This document shows positions 14,913-26,588 of a stretch of 64,000 nucleotides of DNA, in pieces; position 1 is the stretch's first letter, and the number at the start of each line of letters is the position of its first letter. The notes below the pieces were generated by a model. The model was given only the letters and a program-made list of their open reading frames with translations. It had not been told where the DNA came from and searched no databases. The DNA is taken from contig JAUJYZ010000791.1 in the NCBI GenBank assembly GCA_033675265.1, positions 423,501 to 487,500 of the forward strand, written 5' to 3'. This DNA is from Actinostola sp. cb2023. Lineage: Eukaryota; Cnidaria; Anthozoa; Actiniaria; Actinostolidae. The translations under genes and the position numbers were made by a program.

Positions 14913-17900
14913 CTGTTGAAAATTAAAAAACGAATTCCAATTTTACCGAGTGAAAGTTTACCGGGAAAATCCTCGGTTAAGAGAACCGAGCAACAACGAG
15001 AGCAAAAAGCATAGCACAAGAGCGAATACAAGAACAAGAAGATCTGAGAACAAGAGCCAGAGTATCGAGCGAGAGCAAAACCAATAGAACAATACAGCGA
15101 ATACAAGAACAAGAAGATCTGAGAACAAGAGCCAGAGTATCGAGCGAGAGCAAAACCAATAGAACAATACAGCGAATACAAGAACAAGAAGATCTGAGAA
15201 CAAGAGCCAGAGTATCGAGCGAGAGCAAAAAGCTTAAGAGCGGATACAAGAACAAGGGACAAGAGTATGAGCGAGAACGAAAGCACGAAGAATTTCGAGA
15301 ACTCACCTGCACCCTGGCCTCTGTCAGTTTCAGTCTATGTGCAAGCTCCTCGCGCGTGTACACATCCGGGTACTGAGTTTTCACAAACGCCTTCTCCAGC
15401 TCGTCAACTTGGACAGAGCTGAATTTAGTGCGCAGGCGTCGTTGTTTTCTGTTAAACAGGAAATCTTGATCCGTTGACAATGTGGGGCTCATAGAATAAG
15501 GTGGAGGAGTGGTTGATGGTAGAGATTCGGCATCACAATCTAAAAGTATAAAGTCAAAAGACTTGATGGTTAAAAAGAACTGAGATTCAGATTGTCGATT
15601 GGGATTTACGCTATCCCTACAGTACACAAAACGTAGCGCCAACCCCGTGAGGGAAGTGGAAAGCCGGCCCCTAGGCCAAGTACAGCCAACGCCACGCGCT
15701 ACACCATGAGAACTGTGTATATTTATATGTTAAATTGGGCTAGTCTATTTTTAATTCAGCAAAGTGTCAGTCTGTCCATTGTTGTGTAAATTGTCTTAGT
15801 ACCGTAGTCCTCTCGACAAAACCAGTACATTACGAGTACCCATAATGCATTGCGAGTCAGTATATCAATTCTGGAGCCTTCACAATTTATGTATTTTTTT
15901 AAACGTTTATGCTGACTTCTGAAACTTTAAATTTTTTAATATTTTTCAGTTAAATATTTTTTTGGGAATCATTGCGAAATCAGCGCTTGCCACAGGAAGC
16001 CCAACCTTTGGAAGTGTATTACTGTGTCTATAATTTCAGTACAATATAATTGAACAAATACCAGAAATTAAAATGTTCTAGAACTTTCTGTTGATTCAAT
16101 TAAGGTCAAAGTTTATATTAAATAATTCACGTGACCGTTGAGTGATTCGGGACTATTTTGTGTGTTGGCTTTTTGATCCAGTATCGAAACGCGGTTTAAT
16201 TTAATTGATTTCACGTGACAAATATATCCACAAAAACTGGTGCTAACAATTCAATTCAATTCACTTTATTCACACTATTTTTCAACAATTATAAATATAG
16301 AAATATATACAGTCTGTATACATATCCTTTCAATAATTGGGCAGAGTAGTAGTCCATTCTATTTATACACCAATTTCAAAAATCGTTGTCGCAGCCGAAG
16401 CAGAAGAAGAATAGTCAACAGTCAACACTCCCAAGACTGCAAAGGATTTCGATAATTTTTCTCGTAATTCATTCATTCAGAGCATATTTTGGTTGCATGC
16501 GTTTGTGACATGTTATTATGGCAAGCTGAAGTGGTAGTTCAGGTGTTAAACCGAATATTTCGGAAAGTACTAGTACTACAAACGTGCTGTTGCGGGTACT
16601 AATCCCGTTGAACAAGAGCAGGCATAAAAAAACCATGCTTCTAAACAGTTAATGAGCTGAAAAACTACATTCATGATAACTATTTACAATGACCACAACT
16701 GAATAAATTAATCACGAGGAAAATTACCGAAATCCTTTGCAGTCTTGGAGTGTTGACTGTTGCTTCGGCTGCGACAACGATTTTTGAAATAGGTGTATAT
16801 GTGACGGTGCAGTGTACGTCATAGTATGCTATATGTGGTTTGAACCGTTGAAAGGCCAGGGTTCAAACCATTCAACTATACTGGAACCCAATATAACAAA
16901 CTTGGAACAGACATGGAACTGACATGGAACTAGTCGGGACTCCAGTTTCGACGATTTTACCGAATAGATCCGTACTGGGAGCAGTCTCTCTTTTCAGTCC
17001 CTCCGGTCGAACGAGACTCTCTCCATTCCTCGCGTGTGTGAAATCTTTCAAAGGATTGTGGGGAAACTGTTACTATCCGCCATCTTTAATTTCTTAAGAA
17101 AATCTATAATTTTCAGTTCATTGAACATTATGCAAAATGTTCAAGGCATACAAAAATATGACTGTTTAACCACAACATATATATTGCTGAAAATTATTTT
17201 ATAGCCTGACTTGCCTGATGTGATACTAATCTACAATTGATGTTCCTGATCTGATATATTAGAAGAAAATAAGTAACTTTTCACGTTTTACATCTCTTTA
17301 GATATCTCGTATCTCTTTCTGGATATCTCGTATCTTTTTACATACAGCTGTATCTTGTATCTAATTAGATATTTGCATGAATATGAAAGACTTCCAGAAC
17401 ATTCCTTCACATCTGCATGCATGTACGATGGATGGCTGACTGATTGCATTCCCCAGACATCCTTGCAGTCATAGTTTCAATGATTTATTACATTACATTC
17501 AACCCGACAAAAACGATTATGAATATGTTTAACGCAATTAGCCGATGTATATATATATATATATATATCATTAACTCTAGAACTGAAAAACTGTTTGGAA
17601 CTGAACAATAGATTCAGTACTAGTTGATTATGAAAAATTACAGATATTGTTATTGACAATATATTACTATATATATAACACTCTCCTTATCAATATACTT
17701 CATACAATGCAATTAATATTAATCCTTTGTCATAATTTTCGCAAAAATAATGACTTAGCTAAATATTTATCGACCATTACTTCTAAAATAAGTTAATATC
17801 CTAGAAAATCAACAATCATCCCTTCGGAAAAAACATTAGTAACTTTTAAATAGCAAAAAACAATGAGATAATAATATAACTGTTTGACGTCATTCTGATG

Positions 17901-20519
17901 TTGGCTACGTAACGCTTGAAGAGAAACACGTCATAGCTGGAACTTGGTAAACAAAGTTGAACTACATTTTGACACGTTAGTTTATTTTCTCTTGAATAAA
18001 ATTCCATCGCAAGAGAACTTGTAACACTTGTCACTAATCCGTTAAGGAAGTTGTATTTTTGCAGAATTATGGTAGAGTTACTGCTGTATTTGAGTTGCGT
18101 AATTAGCAAATGCGCCCCAACATGACTAGGTCTCTCTGAAGTGGGTTCACATATTTGATATTTCTGAGGTTGCGTGGGCTGTAGTTTAGAACTCGTATAA
18201 ATTCCTCGTATTTTTATACAGAAATTCCATTTTTCTTTAATTACTGCGATTATTACGGTATTATGCGAACTCAGACATTCAAACAGTCGGCTGGAACTTG
18301 GTTTTTGCGCTTCTGTCAATCAAATTCAAAACTCAAACAAATTCAAAACTAAATACATTCTTCGACCAAATGATCCATAATTTAGCTCAAAATTATATTT
18401 GGTTTCCATTTGGTGGGTCTTCTGACTCTTATTTTTAAGTTTTCCGATTTTTTATGTTGATTGACAGAAGCGAAAAACCAAATTACAACTGAGCCAACTG
18501 CTTTTATGTCTGAGTTCGCACAATATTGAGAATCGCAGTAACTATAAAACACTTAAAAAAAACCAAGAGAACATTGTTCCAATAATTTTCAAGTGATTTG
18601 CTTCACGTGTATATACATCATGGAACGAAGATATTTCAACGTTTCTCTTGGGATTTCAGTGCGTCGCATTCGTCGCATTCTTTTTCGCCGAGTTTCATAA
18701 CATTTGTATTTCCTTGAAAGTACTTTTTCTTACTCTTTGACCCAAATTTAGTAAAGTGGATCTCCAAACTCTTCTGTAAAGACTTTTACAAGTTTTCTGC
18801 TTATATATTAATTTCTATGGTATGATGAAACAAACAGGAAAAACGATTTACATCGGATATTAATTCCATGCAGTGAAAACAACTCCCATTACAAAACCAT
18901 TAATAATAAAAACACCATTTTTTGCGTTGATTTCGATTGGTTTTCCTTTTAGGATGAATTTGGCTGAGTTTCATTTCTGTTCGAGTCTGCAAGCTCTCAG
19001 TACCGGACCGACTGATCATGCGTTTGGAATGTTTTCCTGCTTTAGCGCATTGCGCAGTTTCTGATCGAAAGTTAGATTTCAGAACAGAAGTTCTAATTTC
19101 GTAAAGAAGATTCCTGATCAAATTTCGATCAACCGATCAAAACTTCTAGAAATTAATTAAAAGAATCTATGATCAAATATTCTGGAATTTCGATTGCGTA
19201 TTGTTAGGGAACTTTACCTTCAACTTTAATCTTGGCATAGCTTGGACTGTCGTGCTTTTTGCCTTCTTCTTCGTCGTCGTCTTTGGGGAGGTTTAAGATG
19301 TTGTAGATGGAGTAAGAACTTTCGAAAGAAGGCCTCCTTGATTGCTCTGTCTGTCTGTCCTCCTCCTTCTCGTCTTCGCTGCTTGAGGCTGAGGCTGCGG
19401 AAGAAGTCGAGCATCGCTTCTTTATGCTTGTCTCTGTAGCGGGCTCGCTTTCGTACTCCCTGGCAATCTTTGACTTCAGCACTTGGCTGATATCTCCCAG
19501 TGACGGCACTGTCAGTCGGTCACACACATTTTCACGAATCAATCTCTCGCGAACTTCACAAGAAAATACGCCGGGGTTCTCGCTGCAGTAATCGTCAATC
19601 TTGCGCTCAATTTCTGGTGTTATATCTCGGGGCTTATTCGAGCTGATGATTGTACCTGGTTCAATGGAACCTGTTTCTTGGTAGCGGCAAAGTATCTTGC
19701 TGACACAGCCATGGGATACTCGAAGCTGCCGGCTGATATCCGAAGGACGGACTCCCAACTGCGCTAATTCGATTATCCGTAATCGCAGCATCTTCGGAAG
19801 GGGCCTACCATTGATGAAAACCCCTCCTAGCTGGTTTACTCTACCTTGGCCTTAGAAGAAAAGCAAATAAATAAAAATCCAGTATAATTACAGATGTTGG
19901 TGAGATGATACTAACGACATCACAAAGCTAAACATTTGAAGTTAAACTGATACAGTTATTAAACTGATGTTGTTTGTGGCTTGTGTTTAGAAGTTGAGAG
20001 AAACTTTGTGCTTGAAATTAAATTAGACAAAAGAAGTGCCTTTTCTTTGTAGACTCTATATACAACGACTGCGCCCTTTGTTGTTATTGAGAAAGCAAAA
20101 CTCGCCATTTCCTAAGCAATTCCGTCTTATTCAACTCCATTTGATTCGCTTGGTGAAACCGGAAAATCCACTGCACAAGCTCACTTTCAATAACCTGTTG
20201 ACTATATCTTCATTGAAGACGAAGCCGTGATTGAAATCTATTATAGCTGCAGCAAACGCGTACTTGAAAGGCTGATAATAGCCATTGAGTAGTAAGTATT
20301 GACGCACATCGTCAGCAGAGACCGGCCGGCCCATAGGCTAAACATAACGGTTTGTAAACAACAGTCAACCGTCGCTCTCAAATCTAATCCATCATAATGC
20401 ACAATAACAATCAGCTAATCACTGGAACTAAACAACGTTCACCGTACACCAGTCATACAAAGATACCTACACAACATGGCGTCTAAACGGCTATTACCTG
20501 TGAAACTATAACCATCCAT
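14727..20519 (-). CDS. PaxD-like: Pax-II: complete paired-domain plus homeodomain transcription factor
   Basis: Nuclear Pax-family transcription factor, four coding exons read right to left: 20519-20498, 19850-19218, 15539-15307, 14912-14727. Total 357 residues. Start: an eight-residue exon MDGYSFTG ending GTAATA in phase 1, matching the phase of the paired exon. Paired domain about residues 8-138, beginning [10 protein letters not shown] exactly as in Pax3/7. Octapeptide YSIYNILNL is at 187-195. The homeodomain is at 251-310 with Ser50 and [11 protein letters not shown], followed by a 47-residue tail rich in Met, Pro and Tyr. A Ser-rich then Glu/Asp-rich linker separates paired domain and octapeptide. 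This is the best-conserved member and the clearest argument for Pax3/7 (PaxD) affinity. It is oriented as Pax-III and Pax-IV and convergent with Pax-I. The tiny first exon is the least certain part; the other joins are strongly supported by phase and domain continuity. Confidence 0.93.
14913..15306 (-). other. Pax-II intron inside the homeodomain
   Basis: GTGAGT donor to AACAG acceptor, phase 0. More than half of it is the 75-bp tandem repeat at 15020-15247. Confidence 0.85.
15020..15247. repeat. 75-bp tandem repeat, three copies
   Basis: Units carrying AAGAAGATCTGAGAACAAGA start again every 75 bases (GATCTGAG at 15041, 15116, 15191). Because 75 is divisible by three, the homeodomain frame stays open through the intron on the minus strand. 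This produces a spurious 221-residue frame fused to the homeodomain. Confidence 0.93.
15307..15539 (-). CDS. PaxD-like: Pax-II homeodomain exon, residues 1-46
   Basis: Acceptor ATACTTTTAG; phase 1 join (G + AT = Asp). A Pro/Ser/Thr-rich linker leads to the homeodomain, [20 protein letters not shown], then [17 protein letters not shown] and EARVQ, ending at GTGAGT. Confidence 0.94.
16364..16799. mobile_element. MITE, TATACA-ATTTCAAAAA terminal family, copy 2
   Basis: Left end TATACACCAATTTCAAAAAT and right end ATTTTTGAAATAGGTGTATA are inverted. The left arm runs about 95 bp (to 16460) and pairs with 16728-16799 through GTTGTCGCAGCCGAAGCA. A unique core separates the arms and there is no coding capacity. 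Confidence 0.85.
18234..18560. repeat. Inverted repeat, probable MITE
   Basis: Arms of roughly 95 bp: ATTACTGCGATTATTACGGT onward on the left pairs with the complement ending AGAATCGCAGTAACTATAA on the right. Both include GCGAACTCAGACAT and a segment around CTTCTGTCAAT. Divergence between arms suggests an old insertion. Confidence 0.65.
19218..19850 (-). CDS. PaxD-like: Pax-II paired-domain and octapeptide exon
   Basis: Opens after CTTCTAAG with QGRVNQLGG and INGRPLPK. The PAI helices include [20 protein letters not shown]. The RED subdomain runs from about [15 protein letters not shown] through [11 protein letters not shown] to [12 protein letters not shown]. Octapeptide YSIYNILNL is at 19314-19288, preceded by Ser/Glu-rich low complexity and followed by an acidic patch. 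Ends at a GTAAAG donor, phase 1. Confidence 0.95.
19851..20497 (-). other. Pax-II first intron
   Basis: GTAATA donor to TTCTTCTAAG acceptor. A 67-residue minus-strand frame at 20131-20334 is open, but no splice site gives the phase needed to join the paired exon. Confidence 0.55.
20498..20519 (-). CDS. PaxD-like: Pax-II first coding exon (MDGYSFT + G)
   Basis: ATG followed by six codons, then ACA-G at a GTAATA donor, phase 1. The split Gly joins the paired exon to give [10 protein letters not shown], identical to the Pax3/7 start of the paired domain. Pax-IV also starts MDG. Short, so supported mainly by phase and by the join. Confidence 0.6.
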
Positions 20520-21340
20520 GATATATATACGTTGAAATAATTGCGTGATCAGCGGAAGCGCTCAGAGAGGCGGTTCGTGAAGTGTCTCAGACTCCGTCGA
20601 GATGACACACTTAGCTCGTTTTCATTTCATTTCATGACGTAGTTTCCATTTTTGGGGGGTAAATCGATTAGTTAGCGTAAACGCACGGCATATTGGCCCC
20701 GATTTTACCCTATGGGCATCTAGCACAGCTACTTCGTAAACGGACAGCATGGCGTGATGGATATGGCTTCTGGCAATAATGGTCAATATTCGCGTGACTC
20801 TACGATCGTCCCAGCTTTCAGTCGAGAACGCACAGGATGTATACTCTACTTTATTCACATCGAAATTATGTCAATTTTCGTACTTTTGTTGAAAAGGTAA
20901 CTGTATGTTACGTTCATGCATTGGCTTTCGTGTCTACGGTATTCAATGTATATTTGATTCTTGCTGTGGGTGAGTGGTTGCGTGTCTTTGCTTTGAATGG
21001 ACCGCTATGGAGTGTGACTAACAAGTTGATCATCGAGAAATCGTAAGCAAAGCCGTCAATAGCTTAATAACGACTTCGTTGATCAGTTTAGGAATCCGAT
21101 TTGCGGCGGCCCGATTTCTTCATGATTTGAGAAGGCAACACGACGTGCGTATCTGCAGTAGGCAAGAAAATGATTATGATGACTGAACAAAATATAATAG
21201 TACAACGTGATCAGTGATTCTGATTTGCTACTTCAAATGATTAGGCTAAACAAATCTAGTTATGCACTTAGCTGTTCTGATGAATGAATTTGACAACAGA
21301 TTCCAACCGTTACTGAAAGCTTTGATGTTACACGTGAGAG

Positions 21341-21820
21341 CGTTATAGGAGTCAATGTTGTAATACAGCGTTTTAGGAGTCAATCTATACTATTTCTGAG
21401 GTGATTTGAAAGAGAAAAGAAAAAAGAGTACAGCAAGCTAAAATCTACCCAAATATAAAATAAGTCAGTAACTAAAATATAACAAATATATACATAAATA
21501 TCTCAGTAAAACAAAATGGTTTTCGTTGTAATCAATACAGCACAGCGCTCAACACCGACGATATCATCACGAAATGGTCGGTCGATCAAGCCAGTGGTAG
21601 CTCTTTACTGATTCGCTTTGTAAGACCGTTATAGGAGTCAATGTTATACAGCGTTTTAGGAGTCGATGTACACTGTTTCTTTCAAAGAGAAAAGGAAAAA
21701 ATGAGTACAACAGAAATAAAATGGTTTTAGTTGTTATCAATGTAGCGCTCAACACGACATCATCAAATGGTCGGTCGATCAAGCCAGTGGTAGCTCTTTA
21801 CCGCATGATTCACTTTGTCC
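21341..21820. repeat. Diverged direct duplication, about 280-bp period
   Basis: GTTATAGGAGTCAATGTT plus ACAGCGTTTTAGGAGTC recur at about 21343 and 21629. Both copies end with AATGGTCGGTCGATCAAGCC and AGTGGTAGCTCTTTAC. The second copy is shorter. Confidence 0.8.
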
Positions 21821-22267
21821 ACTTTGGACACTCAAAAGGAACTCAATTATGAATATAATACAACTGACTTCGTGCTCTGTCAACTTGTGATTCATTCAGC
21901 AGTACACGCGTGTCGTGCATGATAAATTGATCTAAGGAATTGGACTAGTAATTCTCTTCTTCAGTATTATAGGACTCAGTATTATCAAGACCGAAATGCC
22001 GCCGCCCTTTGCTACACTAGATAACTTACTTATTTAGTATCAGTTGTTTACATACCAGTGACTATGCATGACAAGATACTGCATCTAGAAGCTAATTGTT
22101 GTCATTCTATTGCATATTTATTTAATATTTGAATTTAATTGACTGAGGCGTTTATTCAGTAAATCGTCGATCTTTGTTTGAAAGGATCGAGACTTGGAGG
22201 TGACGAATGGAAACGTAAAGCAAATAGTACCTGCAGACGTACGTCAGAGTCATTCGAAGTGGCAAAG

Positions 22268-22268
22268 C

Positions 22269-22338
<70 letters not shown>
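22268..22338. repeat. (AAT)n microsatellite
   Basis: About 23 perfect AAT units adjoining the 3' terminus of the YR element. Confidence 0.97.
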
Positions 22339-22362
22339 CAATGATGATGATGATAGGTTCCT

Positions 22363-22431
22363 ATAGTAATCTATTCTATGATACTCGCATTCATGCTCAG
22401 TTGAATTTAGTATGGGATAAAATATCGATTC
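22363..22431 (-). repeat. YR element B2 terminal repeat
   Basis: 69 bp, identical to 22704-22772 as far as I can read. Forms the 3' terminus on the minus strand, ending GATTACTAT. Confidence 0.88.
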
Positions 22432-22438
22432 CAGCGGC

Positions 22439-22538
22439 CTAAGCCAAGCTGGTACGACTTGGCTTAGGGTGATGGCAACGACCCACGCGAATTAACCGAG
22501 GGGGGGGGGGGGGGGGGGGGGGGGGGGTGGGTCGCTTC
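22439..22538 (-). repeat. Spacer between A2 and B2: hairpin, complementary 20-mer and poly-G tract
   Basis: Contains a hairpin TAAGCCAAG / CTTGGCTTA (22439-22465). A 20-mer GGCAACGACCCACGCGAATT (22474-22493) is the exact complement of 27262-27281 next to A1. A run of about 27 G follows (22501-22527). A poly-G of this length may be mis-sized in the assembly. Confidence 0.75.
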
Positions 22539-22708
22539 CTTCTTTCGTACCGCTGGGTAAACTGAGCAAGAACGCAAGGATTCTACTCGCAAGCCGTATT
22601 TATACCAGGGTATTACATAACCCACGTGCAAATGTGTGTTAACGTTCATTATTTGATGTTTATAGTTGAAATTCCACCGTGCATATCATTACGAGTATTA
22701 TGAATAGT
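22539..22708 (-). repeat. YR element A2 internal repeat
   Basis: 170 bp identical to 27304-27473. Abuts B1 with a 5-base overlap. Confidence 0.9.
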
Positions 22709-22772
22709 AATCTATTCTATGATACTCGCATTCATGCTCAGTTGAATTTAGTATGGGATAAAATATCGATTC
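22704..22772 (-). repeat. YR element B1 internal repeat
   Basis: 69 bp identical to B2 at 22363-22431, immediately upstream of A2 in the minus-strand reading. Confidence 0.88.
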
Positions 22773-22964
22773 GCGCCACCTAACCTTTATCTGTTACTAT
22801 ATACTGCATGTATATGTAACTAGGCCCTAGACCTCCAAATATCTAAATAACCCCCATACTCATTCAATTATTCCCAATCCTCAACCTCCGACCCTTCTAA
22901 TTCAAACAGTTTGACAGCTATACCACAATAGTCATACGGGTATCAAAGGGTTCAAGCCTATACA

Positions 22965-23551
22965 TTATGAGGGATGTAAACGTTTCGTTGGGTGTTCACA
23001 CGGAAATGCAGACAGGAATTGCCGTAGTTTATTAATATCTTGCCAGTCCGTCACATCTGATGCTGAAGAGGAGGCGAGCTTGGCCGACGCACCACTAGGA
23101 TTAAGTACTTTAGTTAACTGGAGATAGTGGAGTGCCGTATGCCGACGTGTCCAACCCACGTGATCCATTATCTCCGCCAAGTCCTGCTCCCTTGAGAGCT
23201 AAGGTTATTGCTGGATTACCCAAACCCAGTCTCTTATCCCACTCCCCATCTCGACCCAGGGAATGAAATATGGATCGTAATTTCCCTATGTACGAATCAA
23301 CAGTTTTGTAGGCTAAATGCCTTGGACATCCACACGGGATGTTTCCCCCGCTGACCCCTAAACTCACAACTATTACGATGCACTTGGGTTTTGCCATTTT
23401 TATCCTTGTATATGAGGAAACGACAAATGTCTCGAGGGGTCGCGGCTGCTGTAGTGATATGCCCCGGCAGGGCCGCTAAAAATTCTTCCAATTCCTTCTG
23501 AAGTGGATCTTTCTGTCTTGAATAACTTGTCGCTTGATCATACTGGATCAA
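22965..23551 (-). pseudogene. Tyrosine recombinase of the YR element, internally deleted
   Basis: Three overlapping minus-strand frames carry pieces of one protein. The N-terminal SAM-like DNA-binding part is TPRDICRFLIYKDKNGKTQVH, then HLAYKTVDSYIGKLRSIFHSL. The C-terminal end is DHVGWTRRHTALHYLQLTK, which holds the terminal H/W and catalytic Tyr box of DIRS/PAT recombinases. The central region that should hold the first catalytic Arg is missing, and at least two frame changes are needed to connect the parts. In the family this enzyme integrates circular cDNA. Confidence 0.75.
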
Positions 23552-23732
23552 TTTTGGAGACGTTGATCTAAAGCATTCACATCCACTTGCCAGTCCTTTG
23601 CAGGCACAACCTTATCCACTTTGCGCACGTACCCACAACGCTGGCAAAAGCGGAAGTCCCAGTCATTGGCATGGCTACACACGGGGCAGCGTACAGACTA
23701 TACAAACAATTTGGCCATATAACAGGAAGTTC

Positions 23733-25070
23733 CTAAGAAAGTATTACATCACAGAATTTAATAATTAATGGACCAATTCTCAAGAAAGCATAGAAAAGGT
23801 TCTTCATGGCATTATTGAGTTCCACACTGCGGCACCCCAGGTGGTTCCACGCTTGAATCACAGCTTGGTTGTCCACCCATGCGTCTACCGAGACCACCGA
23901 GCCTTGAAGAATCTCTTGGACTAAGTTCAGAAGTTTCAACTTCTTCCTAGGGATCAGATGGAAAGCTTCTGTGGACGAATCGACCAAGAAACCGAGATAG
24001 GGGACTCTCTTACTTGGTATTAGCGTAGACTTGGCCAATCCTAAGAAGTAGCCCAGGCGTACTAGGTAGTAGACCACAAGAAATAGGGCAGACCCTGCAA
24101 CCTTCTTTCGTCGCTCCTCCTCACACTCTAACATGGAGTATTCTCCACTCATCAAAGACACTTGTAATTGACCCGTGTGCCTGTCATCGATGTATAATAG
24201 ACATGGAATTCCTATAGATCGAAAGAAGTTACTAGCCATCAGACCAGTAGTGTGGTACACATAGGGGGATATCTTCCATCCGAATGGCAACGTATTATAG
24301 GTGAAAAGACATCCTCCCCATTGAAACCCGAAATAGTTTCGGCTACTGTCAGTTAATAAGATGTGGTCGTAGCCAGACTTGTCATCCAGAACAGTCTGAT
24401 AGGAGTCCTTGGACACATAACGTGGTAAGTCAGTAAGTCTGTCCAATGTAAAAGGCGTGTCTTTCATCCATAGATTCAGGAACCTTGCATCGTGGCAGAC
24501 GCGGCTTAGACGGTTCAACGGTAAGAGGGAGGATGAGATGAGGAGGCGAGACCTCTCCGACCCTTCCCCACAAGCTAATCGCTCCAGTGGTCAACCGATC
24601 ACTCAGAGTCTCTTGAATAAACTGAACAAATGGTTTACTGGATGCATTGTTCCTGAAATACTTCTGAGGTGGGCGGTCAGAATCGTAGACTTCGCCTTTA
24701 AAGACTCCCTTGAAATGTTGAAAGTAGGGAAATAGTGATACTTTGTGACCAATCCAATCGAGAACCTCTTCTTAATTGTTTTGCGAAAGGGTGTCTTTCG
24801 GCTAATTGACGCCAGAACGAGGCATGATTATGCAATTCTCTAGCCAAAAAACAATTGGGGTCGCAAAATATTAACTAATCCAGATCTCCCATCATTTCTC
24901 CACATTCTACAAGATACACCTTCCCACGTAATCCCTCTTCGGCTGTCATTTCCCCACCGGCCTCGACGGGGCTCCCACGGGAATCCAACCACTTGACCTG
25001 GTTTTGGATCCGATTCTTTGAGTAGACCATCATACGCTCATCAAATAGGTCATTCCTTTCCCACAACCAG
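23733..25070 (-). pseudogene. Reverse transcriptase / RNase H of the YR element, frameshifted
   Basis: Upstream segment (about 24865-24490) contains HNHASFWRQLAERHPFAKQL and later PPHLILPLTVEPSKPRL. It then shifts by one base near 24490-24510 into the frame 24518-23733. That frame continues CHDARFLNLWMKDTPFTLDR, LDDKSGYDHILL, FGFQWGG and LPFGWKISPYVYHTTGLM, then the catalytic LLYIDD. RNase H-like DNQAVIQAWNHLG follows, but the intervening RNase H segment is too short, implying an internal deletion. Reverse transcribes the element RNA in family members; inactive here. Confidence 0.82.
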
Positions 25071-25498
25071 CCAATGGACTGTAAACATTAGAACAAAGGG
25101 CAAGTAGGGTATCGGAATCTATCAGAGCAGATGGGCCCCGCCGAAGTCAGCAGAGAGCATGACAGCCTTGACTCGTGGAACACGAGAGGGTTGATTTAGG
25201 TACCCTTTTTCAAAGCCGTCGAGATCTCCGTAACTTCCTAGTACAGTACCAACATAAGAAGAAATATAATAGGGTAAATGGCATACAACTCCCAATTCAA
25301 AAACGGCATTTTTTTTTGTTTTTTTGTTTTTTTGTTTTTCAAATTTATTTCACAACCACTTCCAAATATTAATATTTCCAACTACAACTAATATCATATA
25401 CAAGGATCAATGGACTGTTATAGTATTACACTCTACATGAATATCCTCGTGAGGCCAGTATTTATTCCTTATTTCATCTTCAGTAACATTAGGATTAT

Positions 25499-26014
25499 CT
25501 AATTCTCAGGCTCTGCCCGGCCACCGTTTTTTCTTTCTGGGCCACGTTCTCGCTGGGGACACCTGGCCCTAATGTGCCCCAACTGCTGACAACCAAAGCA
25601 TCTGATTTCTATTGCTCCTCCTACTTGACTACGTGGTCTCTGGTAGGGTGACGAATCCTGAAATCGGTTACGAGCAGTGGACCTGCTCTGTTTTTCCACT
25701 TTGGCCACGATATCAAAGATCCTTTCATGGTCTTTGTCCCCCACCATCCGCAGCACCAAGTGTCGTAGTTGTTCCTTGGGGAGCTCTATCTTTCCTCGAA
25801 TGGTATGATAAGCCAGACGGAAATACCCCTCCTTCGTATCTGACCTATCGTGTGCCGTATGGTAAAGCGTCTCCATCATCTCCACCACCTCGTGTTTGTT
25901 GAATTCTGTCACCGGTCTAGACGCGTAGGAAATGACTTTCTTAACCATCCCATCAACCGTGGCTGTAGTTACAGTCTCTACCTTCTCCTTGAGTTTGGAG
26001 AGTTCATCTTTCAT
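25499..26014 (-). CDS. Gag-like protein with zinc knuckle, YR element
   Basis: 171 residues, ATG to TGA without breaks. An N-terminal helical, charged region (KLKEKVETV) precedes a C-terminal basic region and a single CCHC zinc knuckle CFGCQQLGHIRARC at about residues 138-151. The tail is Arg/Glu-rich. Probably the nucleocapsid part of Gag. It may continue from the Gln/Ala-rich frame at 27334-26906, but the repeat array between them breaks any continuous frame. Confidence 0.7.
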   Translation of the reverse strand: MKDELSKLKEKVETVTTATVDGMVKKVISYASRPVTEFNKHEVVEMMETLYHTAHDRSDTKEGYFRLAYHTIRGKIELPKEQLRHLVLRMVGDKDHERIFDIVAKVEKQSRSTARNRFQDSSPYQRPRSQVGGAIEIRCFGCQQLGHIRARCPQRERGPERKNGGRAEPEN

Positions 26015-26147
26015 CTTCTATTATAAAACAACAACCAGGGTATAAATATCTCGATTCAGCGGTTTCAAATCACACTTAAAACCGAATCACTTTTGAACAT
26101 ATCCCCTGGGAATGCACTCCCAACAAGAATTCACCCAGAATGCCATG

Positions 26148-26588
26148 CAGTCCTTATCGGTACCGATGAGGACCAATTTATCCTGCCAGTATCGAATGAT
26201 ACCGATGAGAATGCACTCATCTTGCCAGTATCGAATGATACCGATGAGCATTCACTCATCCTCCCAGTATCGAATGATACCGATGAGAATTCACTCATCC
26301 TGCCAGTATCGAATGATACCGATGAGAATTCACTCATCCTGCCAGTATTCAACAATACCGATGAGATCTAGAATTCACTCATCCTGCCAGTATCAAACGA
26401 TACCGATGAGAATTTACTCATCCTGCCAGTATCGAATGATACCGATGAGAATTCACTCATCCTGCCAGTATCGAATGGGCATGATACCGATGAGAATTCA
26501 CTCATCCTGCCAGTATCGAGTGATACCGATGAGAATTCACTCATCCTGCCAGTATCGAATGATACCGATGAGAATTCACTCATCCTGT
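26148..26588. repeat. 39-bp tandem repeat inside the YR element, about 11 units
   Basis: Unit built on GATACCGATGAGAATTCACT, then CATCCTGCCAGTATCGAAT. Each unit contains the imperfect palindrome GATGAGAATTCACTCATC. With a period divisible by three it stays open on both strands, giving spurious frames of 70-180 residues. Confidence 0.93.

Larger units (their letters stand above)
15540..19217 (-). other. Pax-II intron between paired and homeodomain exons, 3.7 kb
   Basis: GTAAAG donor to CTTTTAG acceptor. Holds a MITE at 16364-16799, a short (TA)n run near 17549-17569 and an inverted repeat at 18234-18560. A 157-residue minus-strand frame at 17846-18319 overlaps the inverted repeat and shows no domain. 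Confidence 0.8.
20520..22362. other. 5' flank of Pax-II up to the YR retrotransposon
   Basis: Presumed promoter region of Pax-II. A TATATATA run abuts the ATG at 20520-20529, too close to act as a TATA box for that start. Also holds a diverged direct duplication and an AAT microsatellite. Confidence 0.5.

Noticed and set aside
14977..15642. 221-residue minus-strand frame containing homeodomain residues 1-46 fused to Ser/Cys/Leu repeats
   Set aside because: The frame runs past a good GTGAGT donor into a 75-bp repeat; the true continuation is the exon at 14912-14727.
17846..18319. 157-residue minus-strand frame
   Set aside because: Overlaps one arm of an inverted repeat, no domain, low-complexity composition.
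20131..20334. 67-residue minus-strand frame upstream of the Pax-II paired exon as its first exon
   Set aside because: Available donors give phase 0 or 2, whereas phase 1 is needed; the short MDGYSFTG exon fits.
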